Made by a program: the position numbers and the translations under genes
Shown: piece after piece, positions 1 through 12,457 of the stretch
How positions within the stretch are numbered: position 1 is the first letter of the stretch
Layout: each line of letters opens with the position of its first letter
Assembly: GCA_003116995.1 (NCBI GenBank)
Contig: BDSL01000122.1
Coordinates: 1-64,000 of the forward strand
Source: Yamagishiella unicocca
Taxonomy: Eukaryota > Chlorophyta > Chlorophyceae > Chlamydomonadales > Volvocaceae
Direction: 5' to 3'
Length of the DNA: 64,000 nucleotides
Notes under the pieces: generated by a model
Told to the model about the DNA's origin: nothing
Seen by the model: the letters and a program-made list of their open reading frames with translations, nothing else
Databases searched by the model: none

Positions 1-3000
1 TCGCCGCACGAGGACGTCGGGCCAATCGGCAAGCATCGGCTTCTCCGGCAACCTTCGATCGGCCTCGCTCTTGGGCACGCAGCTTAACGGTAGATATACC
101 TAGGTGAAAGGAACGTCCCCACCGAAATTCGCCTCTGGGGATCGCCGCACGAAGGACGTCCGGGCCAATCGGCAAGCATCGGCTTCTCCGGCAACCTTCG
201 ATCGGCCTCGCTCTTGGGCACGCAGCTTAACGGTAGATATACCTAGGTGAAAGGAACGTCCCACCGAAATTCGCCTCTGGGGATCGCCGCACGAGGACGT
301 CCGGGCCAATCGGCAAGCATCGGCTTCTCCGGCAACCTTCGATCGGCCTCGCTCTTGGGCACGCAGCTTAACGGTAGATATACCTAGGTGAAAGGAACGT
401 CCCCACCGAAATTCGCCTCTGGGGATCGCCGCACGAGACGTCCGGGCCAATCGGCAAGCATCGGCTTCTCCGGCAACCTTCGATCGGCCTCGCTCTTGGG
501 CACGCAGCTTAACGGTAGATATACCTAGGTGAAAGGAACGTCCCCACCGAAATTCGCCTCTGGGATCGCCGCACGAGGACGTCCGGGCCAATCGGCAAGC
601 ATCGGCTTCTCCGGCAACCTTCGATCGGCCTCGCTCTTGGGCACGCAGCTTAACGGTAGAATACCTAGGTGAAAGGAACGTCCCCACCGAAATTCGCCTC
701 TGGGGATCGCCGCACGAGGACGTCCGGGCCAATCGGCAAGCATCGGCTTCTCCGGCAACCTTCGATCGGCCTCGCTCTTGGGCACGCAGCTTAACGGTAG
801 ATATACCTAGGTGAAAGGAACGTCCCCACCGAAATTCGCCTCTGGGGATCGCCGCACGAGGACGTCCGGGCCAATCGGCAAGCATCGGCTTCTCCGGCAA
901 CCTTCGATCGGCCTCGCTCTTGGGCACGCAGCTTAACGGTAGATATACCTAGGTGAAAGGAACGTCCCCACCGAAATTCGCCTCTGGGGATCGCCGCACG
1001 AGGACGTCCGGGCCAATCGGCAAGCATCGGCTTCTCCGGCAACCTTCGATCGGCCTCGCTCTTGGGCACGCAGCTTAACGGTAGATATACCTAGGTGAAA
1101 GGAACGTCCCACCGAAATTCGCCTCTGGGATCGCCGCACGAGGACGTCCGGGCCAATCGGCAAGCATCGGCTTCTCCGGCAACCTTCGATCGGCCTCGCT
1201 CTTGGGCACGCAGCTTAACGGTAGATATACCTAGGTGAAAGGAACGTCCCCACCGAAATTCGCCTCTGGGGATCGCCGCACGAGGACGTCCGGGCCAATC
1301 GGCAAGCATCGGCTTCTCCGGCAACCTTCGATCGGCCTCGCTCTTGGGCACGCAGCTTAACGGTAGATATACCTAGGTGAAAGGAACGTCCCCACCGAAA
1401 TTCGCCTCTGGGGATCGCCGCACGAGGACGTCCGGGCCAATCGGCAAGCATCGGCTTCTCCGGCAACCTTCGATCGGCCTCGCTCTTGGGCACGCAGCTT
1501 AACGGTAGATATACCTAGGTGAAAGGAACGTCCCCACCGAAATTCGCCTCTGGGATCGCCGCACGAGGACGTCCGGGCCAATCGGCAAGCATCGGCTTCT
1601 CCGGCAACCTTCGATCGGCCTCGCTCTTGGGCACGCAGCTTAACGGTAGAATACCTAGGTGAAAGGAACGTCCCCACCGAAATTCGCCTCTGGGGATCGC
1701 CGCACGAGGACGTCCGGGCCAATCGGCAAGCATCGGCTTCTCCGGCAACCTTCGATCGGCCTCGCTCTTGGGCACGCAGCTTAACGGTAGAATACCTAGG
1801 TGAAAGGAACGTCCCCACCGAAATTCGCCTCTGGGGATCGCCGCACGAGGACGTCCGGGCCAATCGGCAAGCATCGGCTTCTCCGGCAACCTTCGATCGG
1901 CCTCGCTCTTGGGCACGCAGCTTAACGGTAGATATACCTAGGTGAAAGGAACGTCCCACCGAAATTCGCCTCTGGGGATCGCCGCACGAGGACGTCCGGG
2001 CCAATCGGCAAGCATCGGCTTCTCCGGCAACCTTCGATCGGCCTCGCTCTGGGCACGCAGCTTAACGGTAGCCTAGGTGAAAGGAACCCCACCGAAATTC
2101 GCCTCTGGGGATCGCCGCACGAGGACGTCCGGGCCAATCGGCAAGCATCGGCTTCTCCGGCAACCTTCGATCGGCCTCGCTCTTGGGCACGCAGCTTAAC
2201 GGTAGAATACCTAGGTGAAAGGAACGTCCCACCGAAATTCGCCTCTGGGGATCGCCGCACGAGGACGTCCGGGCCAATCGGCAAGCATCGGCTTCTCCGG
2301 CAACCTTCGATCGGCCTCGCTCTTGGGCACGCAGCTTAACGGTAGATATACCTAGGTGAAAGGAACGTCCCCACCGAAATTCGCCTCTGGGGATCGCCGC
2401 ACGAGGACGTCCGGGCCAATCGGCAAGCATCGGCTTCTCCGGCAACCTTCGATCGGCCTCGCTCTTGGGCACGCAGCTTAACGGTAGGGTGAAAGGAACG
2501 TCCCCGAAATTCGCCTCTGGGATCGCCGCACGAGGACGTCCGGGCCAATCGGCAAGCATCGGCTTCTCCGGCAACCTTCGATCGGCCTCGCTCTTGGGCA
2601 CGCAGCTTAACGGTAGATATACCTAGGTGAAAGGAACGTCCCCACCGAAATTCGCCTCTGGGGATCGCCGCACGAGGACGTCCGGGCCAATCGGCAAGCA
2701 TCGGCTTCTCCGGCAACCTTCGATCGGCCTCGCTCTTGGGCACGCAGCTTAACGGTAGATATACCTAGGTGAAAGGAACGTCCCCACCGAAATTCGCCTC
2801 TGGGATCGCCGCACGAGGACGTCCGGGCCAATCGGCAAGCATCGGCTTCTCCGGCAACCTTCGATCGGCCCGCTCTTGGGCACGCAGCTTAACGCCTAGG
2901 TGAAAGGAACGTCCCCACCGAAATTCGCCTCTGGGGATCGCCGCACGAGGACGTCCGGGCCAATCGGCAAGCATCGGCTTCTCCGGCAACCTTCGATCGG

Positions 3001-6000
3001 CCTCGCTCTTGGGCACGCAGCTTAACGGTAGAATACTAGGTGAAAGGAACGTCCCCACCGAAATTCGCCTCTGGGGATCGCCGCACGAGGACGTCCGGGC
3101 CAATCGGCAAGCATCGGCTTCTCCGGCAACCTTCGATCGGCCTCGCTCTTGGGCACGCAGCTTAACGGTAGACTAGGTGAAAGGAACGTCCCCACCGAAA
3201 TTCGCCTCTGGGGATCGCCGCACGAGGACGTCCGGGCCAATCGGCAAGCATCGGCTTCTCCGGCAACCTTCGATCGGCCTCGCTCTTGGGCACGCAGCTT
3301 AACGGTAGATATACCTAGGTGAAAGGAACGTCCCCACCGAAATTCGCCTCTGGGGATCGCCGCACGAGGACGTCCGGGCCAATCGGCAAGCATCGGCTTC
3401 TCCGGCAACCTTCGATCGGCCTCGCTCTTGGGCACGCAGCTTAACGGTAGATATACCTAGGTGAAAGGAACGTCCCCACCGAAATTCGCCTCTGGGGATC
3501 GCCGCACGAGACGTCCGGGCCAATCGGCAAGCATCGGCTTCTCCGGCAACCTTCGATCGGCCTCGCTCTTGGGCACGCAGCTTAACGGTAGATATACCTA
3601 GGTGAAAGGAACGTCCCCACCGAAATTCGCCTCTGGGGATCGCCGCACGAGGACGTCCGGGCCAATCGGCAAGCATCGGCTTCTCCGGCAACCTTCGATC
3701 GGCCTCGCTCTTGGGCACGCAGCTTAACGGTAGATATACCTAGGTGAAAGGAACGTCCCCACCGAAATTCGCCTCTGGGGATCGCCGCACGAGGACGTCC
3801 GGGCCAATCGGCAAGCATCGGCTTCTCCGGCAACCTTCGATCGGCCTCGCTCTTGGGCACGCAGCTTAACGGTAGCATACCTAGGTGAAAGGAACGTCCC
3901 ACCGAAATTCGCCTCTGGGGATCGCCGCACGAGGACGTCCGGGCCAATCGGCAAGCATCGGCTTCTCCGGCAACCTTCGATCGGCCTCGCTCTTGGGCAC
4001 GCAGCTTAACGGTAGATATACTAGGTGAAAGGAACGTCCCACCGAAATTCGCCTCTGGGATCGCCGCACGAGGACGTCCGGCCAATCGGCAAGCATCGGC
4101 TTCTCCGGCAACCTTCGATCGGCCTCGCTCTTGGGCACGCAGCTTAACGGTAGATATACCTAGGTGAAAGGAACGTCCCCACCGAAATTCGCCTCTGGGG
4201 ATCGCCGCACGAGGACGTCCGGCCAATCGGCAAGCATCGGCTTCTCCGGCAACCTTCGATCGGCCTCGCTCTTGGGCACGCAGCTTAACGGTAGATATAC
4301 CTAGGTGAAAGGAACGTCCCCACCGAAATTCGCCTCTGGGATCGCCGCACGAGGACGTCCGGGCCAATCGGCAAGCATCGGCTTCTCCGGCAACCTTCGA
4401 TCGGCCTCGCTCTTGGGCACGCAGCTTAACGGTAGATATACCTAGGTGAAAGGAACGTCCCCACCGAAATTCGCCTCTGGGATCGCCGCATCGGGCCGGC
4501 AAGCATCGAGGGCACGTCCGGGATCGGCCTCGCTCTCGGCTTCTCCGGCAACCTTCGATCGGCCTCGCTCTTGGGCACGCAGCTTAACGGTAGATATACC
4601 TAAAGGAAATCGTCGAACCGAACCATTAACGCGTCGCTCTGGGGATCGCCGCACGAGGACGTCCGGGCCAATCGGCAAGCATCGGCTTCTCCGGCAACCT
4701 TCGATCGGCCTCGCTCTTGGGCACGCAGCTTAACGGTAGATATACCTAGGTGAAAGGAACGTCCCCACCGAAATTCGCCTCTGGGGATCGCCGCACGAGG
4801 ACGCAGCTTAACGGTAGATATACCTAGGTGAAAGGAACGTCCCCACCGAAATTCGCCTCTGGGGATCGCCGCACGAGGACGTCCGGCCAATCGGCAAGCA
4901 TCGGCTTCTCCGGCAACCTTCGATCGGCCTCGCTCTTGGGCACGCAGCTTAACGGTAGATATACCTAGGTGAAAGGAACGTCCCACCGAAATTCGCCTCT
5001 GGGGATCGCCGCACGAGGACGTCCGGGCCAATCGGCAAGCATCGGCTTCTCCGGCAACCTTCGATCGGCCTCGCTCTTGGGCACGCAGCCTTAACGGTAG
5101 ATATACCTAGGTGAAAGAACGTCCCACCGAAATTCGCCTCTGGGATCGCCGCACGAGACGTCCGGCCAATCGCAAGCATCGGCTTCTCCGGCAACCTTCG
5201 ATCGCCTCGCTCTGGGCACGCAGCTTAACGTAGATATACTAGGTGAAAGGAACGTCCCCACCGAAATTCGCCTCTGGGATCGCCGCACGAGGACGTCCGG
5301 GCCAATCGGCAAGCATCGGCTTCTCCGGCAACCTTCGATCGGCCTCGCTCTTGGGCACGCAGCTTAACGGTAGATATACCTAGGTGAAAGGAACGTCCCA
5401 CCGAAATTCGCCTCTGGGGATCGCCGCACGAGGACGTCCGGGCCAATCGGCAAGCATCGGCTTCTCCGGCAACCTTCGATCGGCCTCGCTCTTGGCACGC
5501 AGCTTAACGGTAGATATACCTAGGTGAAAGGAACGTCCCACCGAAATTCGCCTCTGGGATCGCCGCACGAGGACGTCCGGGCCAATCGGCAAGCATCGGC
5601 TTCTCCGGCAACCTTCGATCGGCCTCGCTCTTGGCACGCAGCTTAACGGTAGATATACCTAGGTGAAAGGAACGTCCCCACCGAAATTCGCCTCTGGGGA
5701 TCGCCGCACGAGGACGTCCGGGCCAATCGGCAAGCATCGGCTTCTCCGGCAACCTTCGATCGGCCTCGCTCTTGGGCACGCAGCTTAACGGTAGATATAC
5801 CTAGGTGAAAGGAACGTCCCCACCGAAATTCGCCTCTGGGATCGCCGCACGAGGACGTCCGGGCCAATCGGCAAGCATCGGCTTCTCCGGCAACCTTCGA
5901 TCGGCCTCGCTCTTGGGCACGCAGCTTAACGGTAGATATACCTAGGTGAAAGGAACGTCCCCACCGAAATTCGCCTCTGGGGATCGCCGCACGAGGACGT

Positions 6001-9000
6001 CCGGGCCAATCGGCAAGCATCGGCTTCTCCGGCAACCTTCGATCGGCCTCGCTCTTGGGCACGCAGCTTAACGGTAGATATACCTAGGTGAAAGGAACGT
6101 CCCCACCGAAATTCGCCTCTGGGGATCGCCGCACGAGGACGTCCGGGCCAATCGGCAAGCATCGGCTTCTCCGGCAACCTTCGATCGGCCTCGCTCTTGG
6201 GCACGCAGCTTAACGGTAGATATACCTAGGTGAAAGGAACGTCCCCACCGAAATTCGCCTCTGGGGATCGCCGCACGAGGACGTCCGGGCCAATCGGCAA
6301 GCATCGGCTTCTCCGGCAACCTTCGATCGGCCTCGCTCTTGGGCACGCAGCTTAACGGTAGATATACCTAGGTGAAAGGAACGTCCCCACCGAAATTCGC
6401 CTCTGGGGATCGCCGCACGAGGACGTCCGGGCCAATCGGCAAGCATCGGCTTCTCCGGCAACCTTCGATCGGCCTCGCTCTTGGGCACGCAGCTTAACGG
6501 TAGATATACCTAGGTGAAAGGAACGTCCCCACCGAAATTCGCCTCTGGGGATCGCCGCACGAGGACGTCCGGGCCAATCGGCAAGCATCGGCTTCTCCGG
6601 CAACCTTCGATCGGCCTCGCTCTTGGGCACGCAGCTTAACGGTAGATATACCTAGGTGAAAGGAACGTCCCCACCGAAATTCGCCTCTGGGGATCGCCGC
6701 ACGAGGACGTCCGGGCCAATCGGCAAGCATCGGCTTCTCCGGCAACCTTCGATCGGCCTCGCTCTTGGGCACGCAGCTTAACGGTAGATATACCTAGGTG
6801 AAAGGAACGTCCCCACCGAAATTCGCCTCTGGGGATCGCCGCACGAGGACGTCCGGCCAATCGGCAAGCATCGGCTTCTCCGGCAACCTTCGATCGGCCT
6901 CGCTCTTGGGCACGCAGCTTAACGGTAGATATACCTAGGTGAAAGGAACGTCCCCACCGAAATTCGCCTCTGGGGATCGCCGCACGAGGACGTCCGGGCC
7001 AATCGGCAAGCATCGGCTTCTCCGGCAACCTTCGATCGGCCTCGCTCTTGGGCACGCAGCTTAACGGTAGATATACCTAGGTGAAAGGAACGTCCCCACC
7101 GAAATTCGCCTCTGGGGATCGCCGCACGAGGACGTCCGGGCCAATCGGCAAGCATCGGCTTCTCCGGCAACCTTCGATCGGCCTCGCTCTTGGGCACGCA
7201 GCTTAACGGTAGATATACCTAGGTGAAAGGAACGTCCCCACCGAAATTCGCCTCTGGGGATCGCCGCACGAGGACGTCCGGGCCAATCGGCAAGCATCGG
7301 CTTCTCCGGCAACCTTCGATCGGCCTCGCTCTTGGGCACGCAGCTTAACGGTAGATATACCTAGGTGAAAGGAACGTCCCCACTGAAATTCGCCTCTGGG
7401 GATCGCCGCACGAGGACGTCCGGGCCAATCGGCAAGCATCGGCTTCTCCGGCAACCTTCGATCGGCCTCGCTCTTGGGCACGCAGCTTAACGGTAGATAT
7501 ACCTAGGTGAAAGGAACGTCCCCACCGAAATTCGCCTCTGGGGATCGCCGCACGAGGACGTCCGGGCCAATCGGCAAGCATCGGCTTCTCCGGCAACCTT
7601 CGATCGGCCTCGCTCTTGGGCACGCAGCTTAACGGTAGATATACCTAGGTGAAAGGAACGTCCCCACCGAAATTCGCCTCTGGGGATCGCCGCACGAGGA
7701 CGTCCGGGCCAATCGGCAAGCATCGGCTTCTCCGGCAACCTTCGATCGGCCTCGCTCTTGGGCACGCAGCTTAACGGTAGATATACCTAGGTGAAAGGAA
7801 CGTCCCCACCGAAATTCGCCTCTGGGGATCGCCGCACGAGGACGTCCGGGCCAATCGGCAAGCATCGGCTTCTCCGGCAACCTTCGATCGGCCTCGCTCT
7901 TGGGCACGCAGCTTAACGGTAGATATACCTAGGTGAAAGGAACGTCCCCACCGAAATTCGCCTCTGGGGATCGCCGCACGAGGACGTCCGGGCCAATCGG
8001 CAAGCATCGGCTTCTCCGGCAACCTTCGATCGGCCTCGCTCTTGGGCACGCAGCTTAACGGTAGATATACCTAGGTGAAAGGAACGTCCCCACCGAAATT
8101 CGCCTCTGGGGATCGCCGCACGAGGACGTCCGGGCCAATCGGCAAGCATCGGCTTCTCCGGCAACCTTCGATCGGCCTCGCTCTTGGGCACGCAGCTTAA
8201 CGGTAGATATACCTAGGTGAAAGGAACGTCCCCACCGAAATTCGCCTCTGGGGATCGCCGCACGAGGACGTCCGGGCCAATCGGCAAGCATCGGCTTCTC
8301 CGGCAACCTTCGATCGGCCTCGCTCTTGGGCACGCAGCTTAACGGTAGATATACCTAGGTGAAAGGAACGTCCCCACCGAAATTCGCCTCTGGGGATCGC
8401 CGCACGAGGACGTCCGGGCCAATCGGCAAGCATCGGCTTCTCCGGCAACCTTCGATCGGCCTCGCTCTTGGGCACGCAGCTTAACGGTAGATATACCTAG
8501 GTGAAAGGAACGTCCCCACCGAAATTCGCCTCTGGGGATCGCCGCACGAGGACGTCCGGGCCAATCGGCAAGCATCGGCTTCTCCGGCAACCTTCGATCG
8601 GCCTCGCTCTTGGGCACGCAGCTTAACGGTAGATATACCTAGGTGAAAGGAACTTCCCCACCGAAATTCGCCTCTGGGGATCGCCGCACGAGGACGTCCG
8701 GGCCAATCGGCAAGCATCGGCTTCTCCGGCAACCTTCGATCGGCCTCGCTCTTGGGCACGCAGCTTAACGGTAGATATACCTAGGTGAAAGGAACGTCCC
8801 CACCGAAATTCGCCTCTGGGGATCGCCGCACGAGGACGTCCGGGCCAATCGGCAAGCATCGGCTTCTCCGGCAACCTTCGATCGGCCTCGCTCTTGGGCA
8901 CGCAGCTTAACGGTAGATATACCTAGGTGAAAGAAGGAACGTCCCCACCGAAATTCGCCTCTGGGGATCGCCGCACGAGGACGTCCGGGCCAATCGGCAA

Positions 9001-12000
9001 GCATCGGCTTCTCCGGCAACCTTCGATCGGCCTCGCTCTTGGGCACGCAGCTTAACGGTAGATATACCTAGGTGAAAGGAACGTCCCCACCGAAATTCGC
9101 CTCTGGGGATCGCCGCACGAGGACGTCCGGGCCAATCGGCAAGCATCGGCTTCTCCGGCAACCTTCGATCGGCCTCGCTCTTGGGCACGCAGCTTAACGG
9201 TAGATATACCTAGGTGAAAGGAACGTCCCCACTGAAATTCGCCTCTGGGGATCGCCGCACGAGGACGTCCGGGCCAATCGGCAAGCATCGGCTTCTCCGG
9301 CAACCTTCGATCGGCCTCGCTCTTGGGCACGCAGCTTAACGGTAGATATACCTAGGTGAAAGGAACGTCCCCACCGAAATTCGCCTCTGGGGATCGCCGC
9401 ACGAGGACGTCCGGGCCAATCGGCAAGCATCGGCTTCTCCGGCAACCTTCGATCGGCCTCGCTCTTGGGCACGCAGCTTAACGGTAGATATACCTAGGTG
9501 AAAGGAACGTCCCCACCGAAATTCGCCTCTGGGGATCGCCGCACGAGGACGTCCGGGCCAATCGGCAAGCATCGGCTTCTCCGGCAACCTTCGATCGGCC
9601 TCGCTCTTGGGCACGCAGCTTAACGGTAGATATACCTAGGTGAAAGGAACGTCCCCACCGAAATTCGCCTCTGGGGATCGCCGCACGAGGACGTCCGGGC
9701 CAATCGGCAAGCATCGGCTTCTCCGGCAACCTTCGATCGGCCTCGCTCTTGGGCACGCAGCTTAACGGTAGATATACCTAGGTGAAAGGAACGTCCCCAC
9801 CGAAATTCGCCTCTGGGGATCGCCGCACGAGGACGTCCGGGCCAATCGGCAAGCATCGGCTTCTCCGGCAACCTTCGATCGGCCTCGCTCTTGGGCACGC
9901 AGCTTAACGGTAGATATACCTAGGTGAAAGGAACGTCCCCACCGAAATTCGCCTCTGGGGATCGCCGCACGAGGACGTCCGGGCCAATCGGCAAGCATCG
10001 GCTTCTCCGGCAACCTTCGATCGGCCTCGCTCTTGGGCACGCAGCTTAACGGTAGATATACCTAGGTGAAAGGAACGTCCCCACCGAAATTCGCCTCTGG
10101 GGATCGCCGCAGGAGGACGTCCGGGCCAATCGGCAAGCATCGGCTTCTCCGGCAACCTTCGATCGGCCTCGCTCTTGGGCACGCAGCTTAACGGTAGATA
10201 TACCTAGGTGAAAGGAACGTCCCCACCGAAATTCGCCTCTGGGGATCGCCGCACGAGGACGTCCGGGCCAATCGGCAAGCATCGGCTTCTCCGGCAACCT
10301 TCGATCGGCCTCGCTCTTGGGCACGCAGCTTAACGGTAGATATACCTAGGTGAAAGGAACTTCCCCACCGAAATTCGCCTCTGGGGATCGCCGCACGAGG
10401 ACGTCCGGGCCAATCGGCAAGCATCGGCTTCTCCGGCAACCTTCGATCGGCCTCGCTCTTGGGCACGCAGCTTAACGGTAGATATACCTAGGTGAAAGGA
10501 ACGTCCCCACCGAAATTCGCCTCTGGGGATCGCCGCACGAGGACGTCCGGGCCAATCGGCAAGCATCGGCTTCTCCGGCAACCTTCGATCGGCCTCGCTC
10601 TTGGGCACGCAGCTTAACGGTAGATATACCTAGGTGAAAGGAACGTCCCCACCGAAATTCGCCTCTGGGGATCGCCGCACGAGGACGTCCGGGCCAATCG
10701 GCAAGCATCGGCTTCTCCGGCAACCTTCGATCGGCCTCGCTCTTGGGCACGCAGCTTAACGGTAGATATACCTAGGTGAAAGGAACGTCCCCACCGAAAT
10801 TCGCCTCTGGGGATCGCCGCACGAGGACGTCCGGGCCAATCGGCAAGCATCGGCTTCTCCGGCAACCTTCGATCGGCCTCGCTCTTGGGCACGCAGCTTA
10901 ACGGTAGATATACCTAGGTGAAAGGAACTTCCCCATCGAAATTCGCCTCTGGGGATCGCCGCACGAGGACGTCCGGGCCAATCGGCAAGCATCGGCTTCT
11001 CCGGCAACCTTCGATCGGCCTCGCTCTTGGGCACGCAGCTTAACGGTAGATATACCTAGGTGAAAGGAACGTCCCCACCGAAATTCGCCTCTGGGGATCG
11101 CCGCACGAGGACGTCCGGGCCAATCGGCAAGCATCGGCTTCTCCGGCAACCTTCGATCGGCCTCGCTCTTGGGCACGCAGCTTAACGGTAGATATACCTA
11201 GGTGAAAGGAACTTCCCCACCGAAATTCGCCTCTGGGGATCGCCGCACGAGGACGTCCGGGCCAATCGGCAAGCATCGGCTTCTCCGGCAACCTTCGATC
11301 GGCCTCGCTCTTGGGCACGCAGCTTAACGGTAGATATACCTAGGTGAAAGGAACGTCCCCACCGAAATTCGCCTCTGGGGATCGCCGCACGAGGACGTCC
11401 GGGCCAATCGGCAAGCATCGGCTTCTCCGGCAACCTTCGATCGGCCTCGCTCTTGGGCACGCAGCTTAACGGTAGATATACCTAGGTGAAAGGAACTTCC
11501 CCACCGAAATTCGCCTCTGGGGATCGCCGCACGAGGACGTCCGGGCCAATCGGCAAGCATCGGCTTCTCCGGCAACCTTCGATCGGCCTCGCTCTTGGGC
11601 ACGCAGCTTAACGGTAGATATACCTAGGTGAAAGGAACGTCCCCACCGAAATTCGCCTCTGGGGATCGCCGCACGAGGACGTCCGGGCCAATCGGCAAGC
11701 ATCGGCTTCTCCGGCAACCTTCGATCGGCCTCGCTCTTAGGCACGCAGCTTAACGGTAGATATACCTAGGTGAAAGGAACGTCCCCACCGAAATTCGCCT
11801 CTGGGGATCGCCGCACGAGGACGTCCGGGCCAATCGGCAAGCATCGGCTTCTCCGGCAACCTTCGATCGGCCTCGCTCTTGGGCACGCAGCTTAACGGTA
11901 GATATACCTAGGTGAAAGGAACGTCCCCACCGAAATTCGCCTCTGGGGATCGCCGCACGAGGACGTCCGGGCCAATCGGCAAGCATCGGCTTCTCCGGCA

Positions 12001-12272
12001 ACCTTCGATCGGCCTCGCTCTTGGGCACGCAGCTTAACGGTAGATATACCTAGGTGAAAGGAACGTCCCCACCGAAATTCGCCTCTGGGGATCGCCGCAC
12101 GAGGACGTCCGGGCCAATCGGCAAGCATCGGCTTCTCCGGCAACCTTCGATCGGCCTCGCTCTTGGGCACGCAGCTTAACGGTAGATATACCTAGGTGAA
12201 AGGAACGTCCCCACCGAAATTCGCCTCTGGGGATCGCCGCACGAGGACGTCCGGGCCAATCGGCAAGCATCG
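1..12272. repeat. 142-bp tandem satellite array (about 86 units)
   Basis: A head-to-tail array with a strict 142-bp period, most clearly from 5.9 kb to 12.27 kb where consecutive units are almost identical. Landmarks in each unit are CCTAGGTGAAAGGAACGT, CGAAATTCGCCTCTGGGG, CGGCAAGCATCGGCTTC and CACGCAGCTTAACGG. It starts before the window and stops abruptly inside a unit near 12272. From 1 to about 5.9 kb many units carry one-base losses in homopolymers (GGGG to GGG, CCCC to CCC) or lose bases of TAGATATACC. Each minus-strand stretch between stops spans about two units and gives the same 92-residue translation; because 142 is not a multiple of three, I treat these as by-products rather than genes. 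No telomeric TTTTAGGG repeat is visible. A centromeric or subtelomeric role is possible but not shown. Confidence 0.97.
4486..4812. repeat. Rearranged satellite units
   Basis: This is the only strongly disturbed part of the array. Around 4490-4545 unit pieces are shuffled and partly duplicated. At 4602-4640 the usual CTAGGTGAAAGG segment is replaced by diverged sequence (TAAAGGAAATCGTCGAACC). Near 4800 a unit is shortened by joining CGAGG directly to ACGCAGC, skipping about 86 bases. It looks like a deletion or recombination scar. Confidence 0.8.
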
Positions 12273-12457
12273 GGGCAGCTCAACGAGCGGAGCAAACGGC
12301 GGCATCGCAACCGACGACACAACAACCGACGGAGCAGCAACTGACAGGCCCGCAACTGGCAGGCAGGGCCACAACTGGCAGGGCCAAAACCGGAAGGGCC
12401 ACGACCCGCAGAGGATTGGACGGGTTGCAGGCCTCAGCTGCATGAGCCTCACCCGCC

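Noticed and set aside
1..12270. Dozens of identical 92-residue minus-strand reading frames
   Set aside because: They are translations of the satellite spanning two 142-bp units; the frame rotates with the period and there is no start context, splice structure or domain.
1..12272. CRISPR-like array
   Set aside because: The whole unit repeats; there are no unique spacers, and the rest of the window is eukaryotic.
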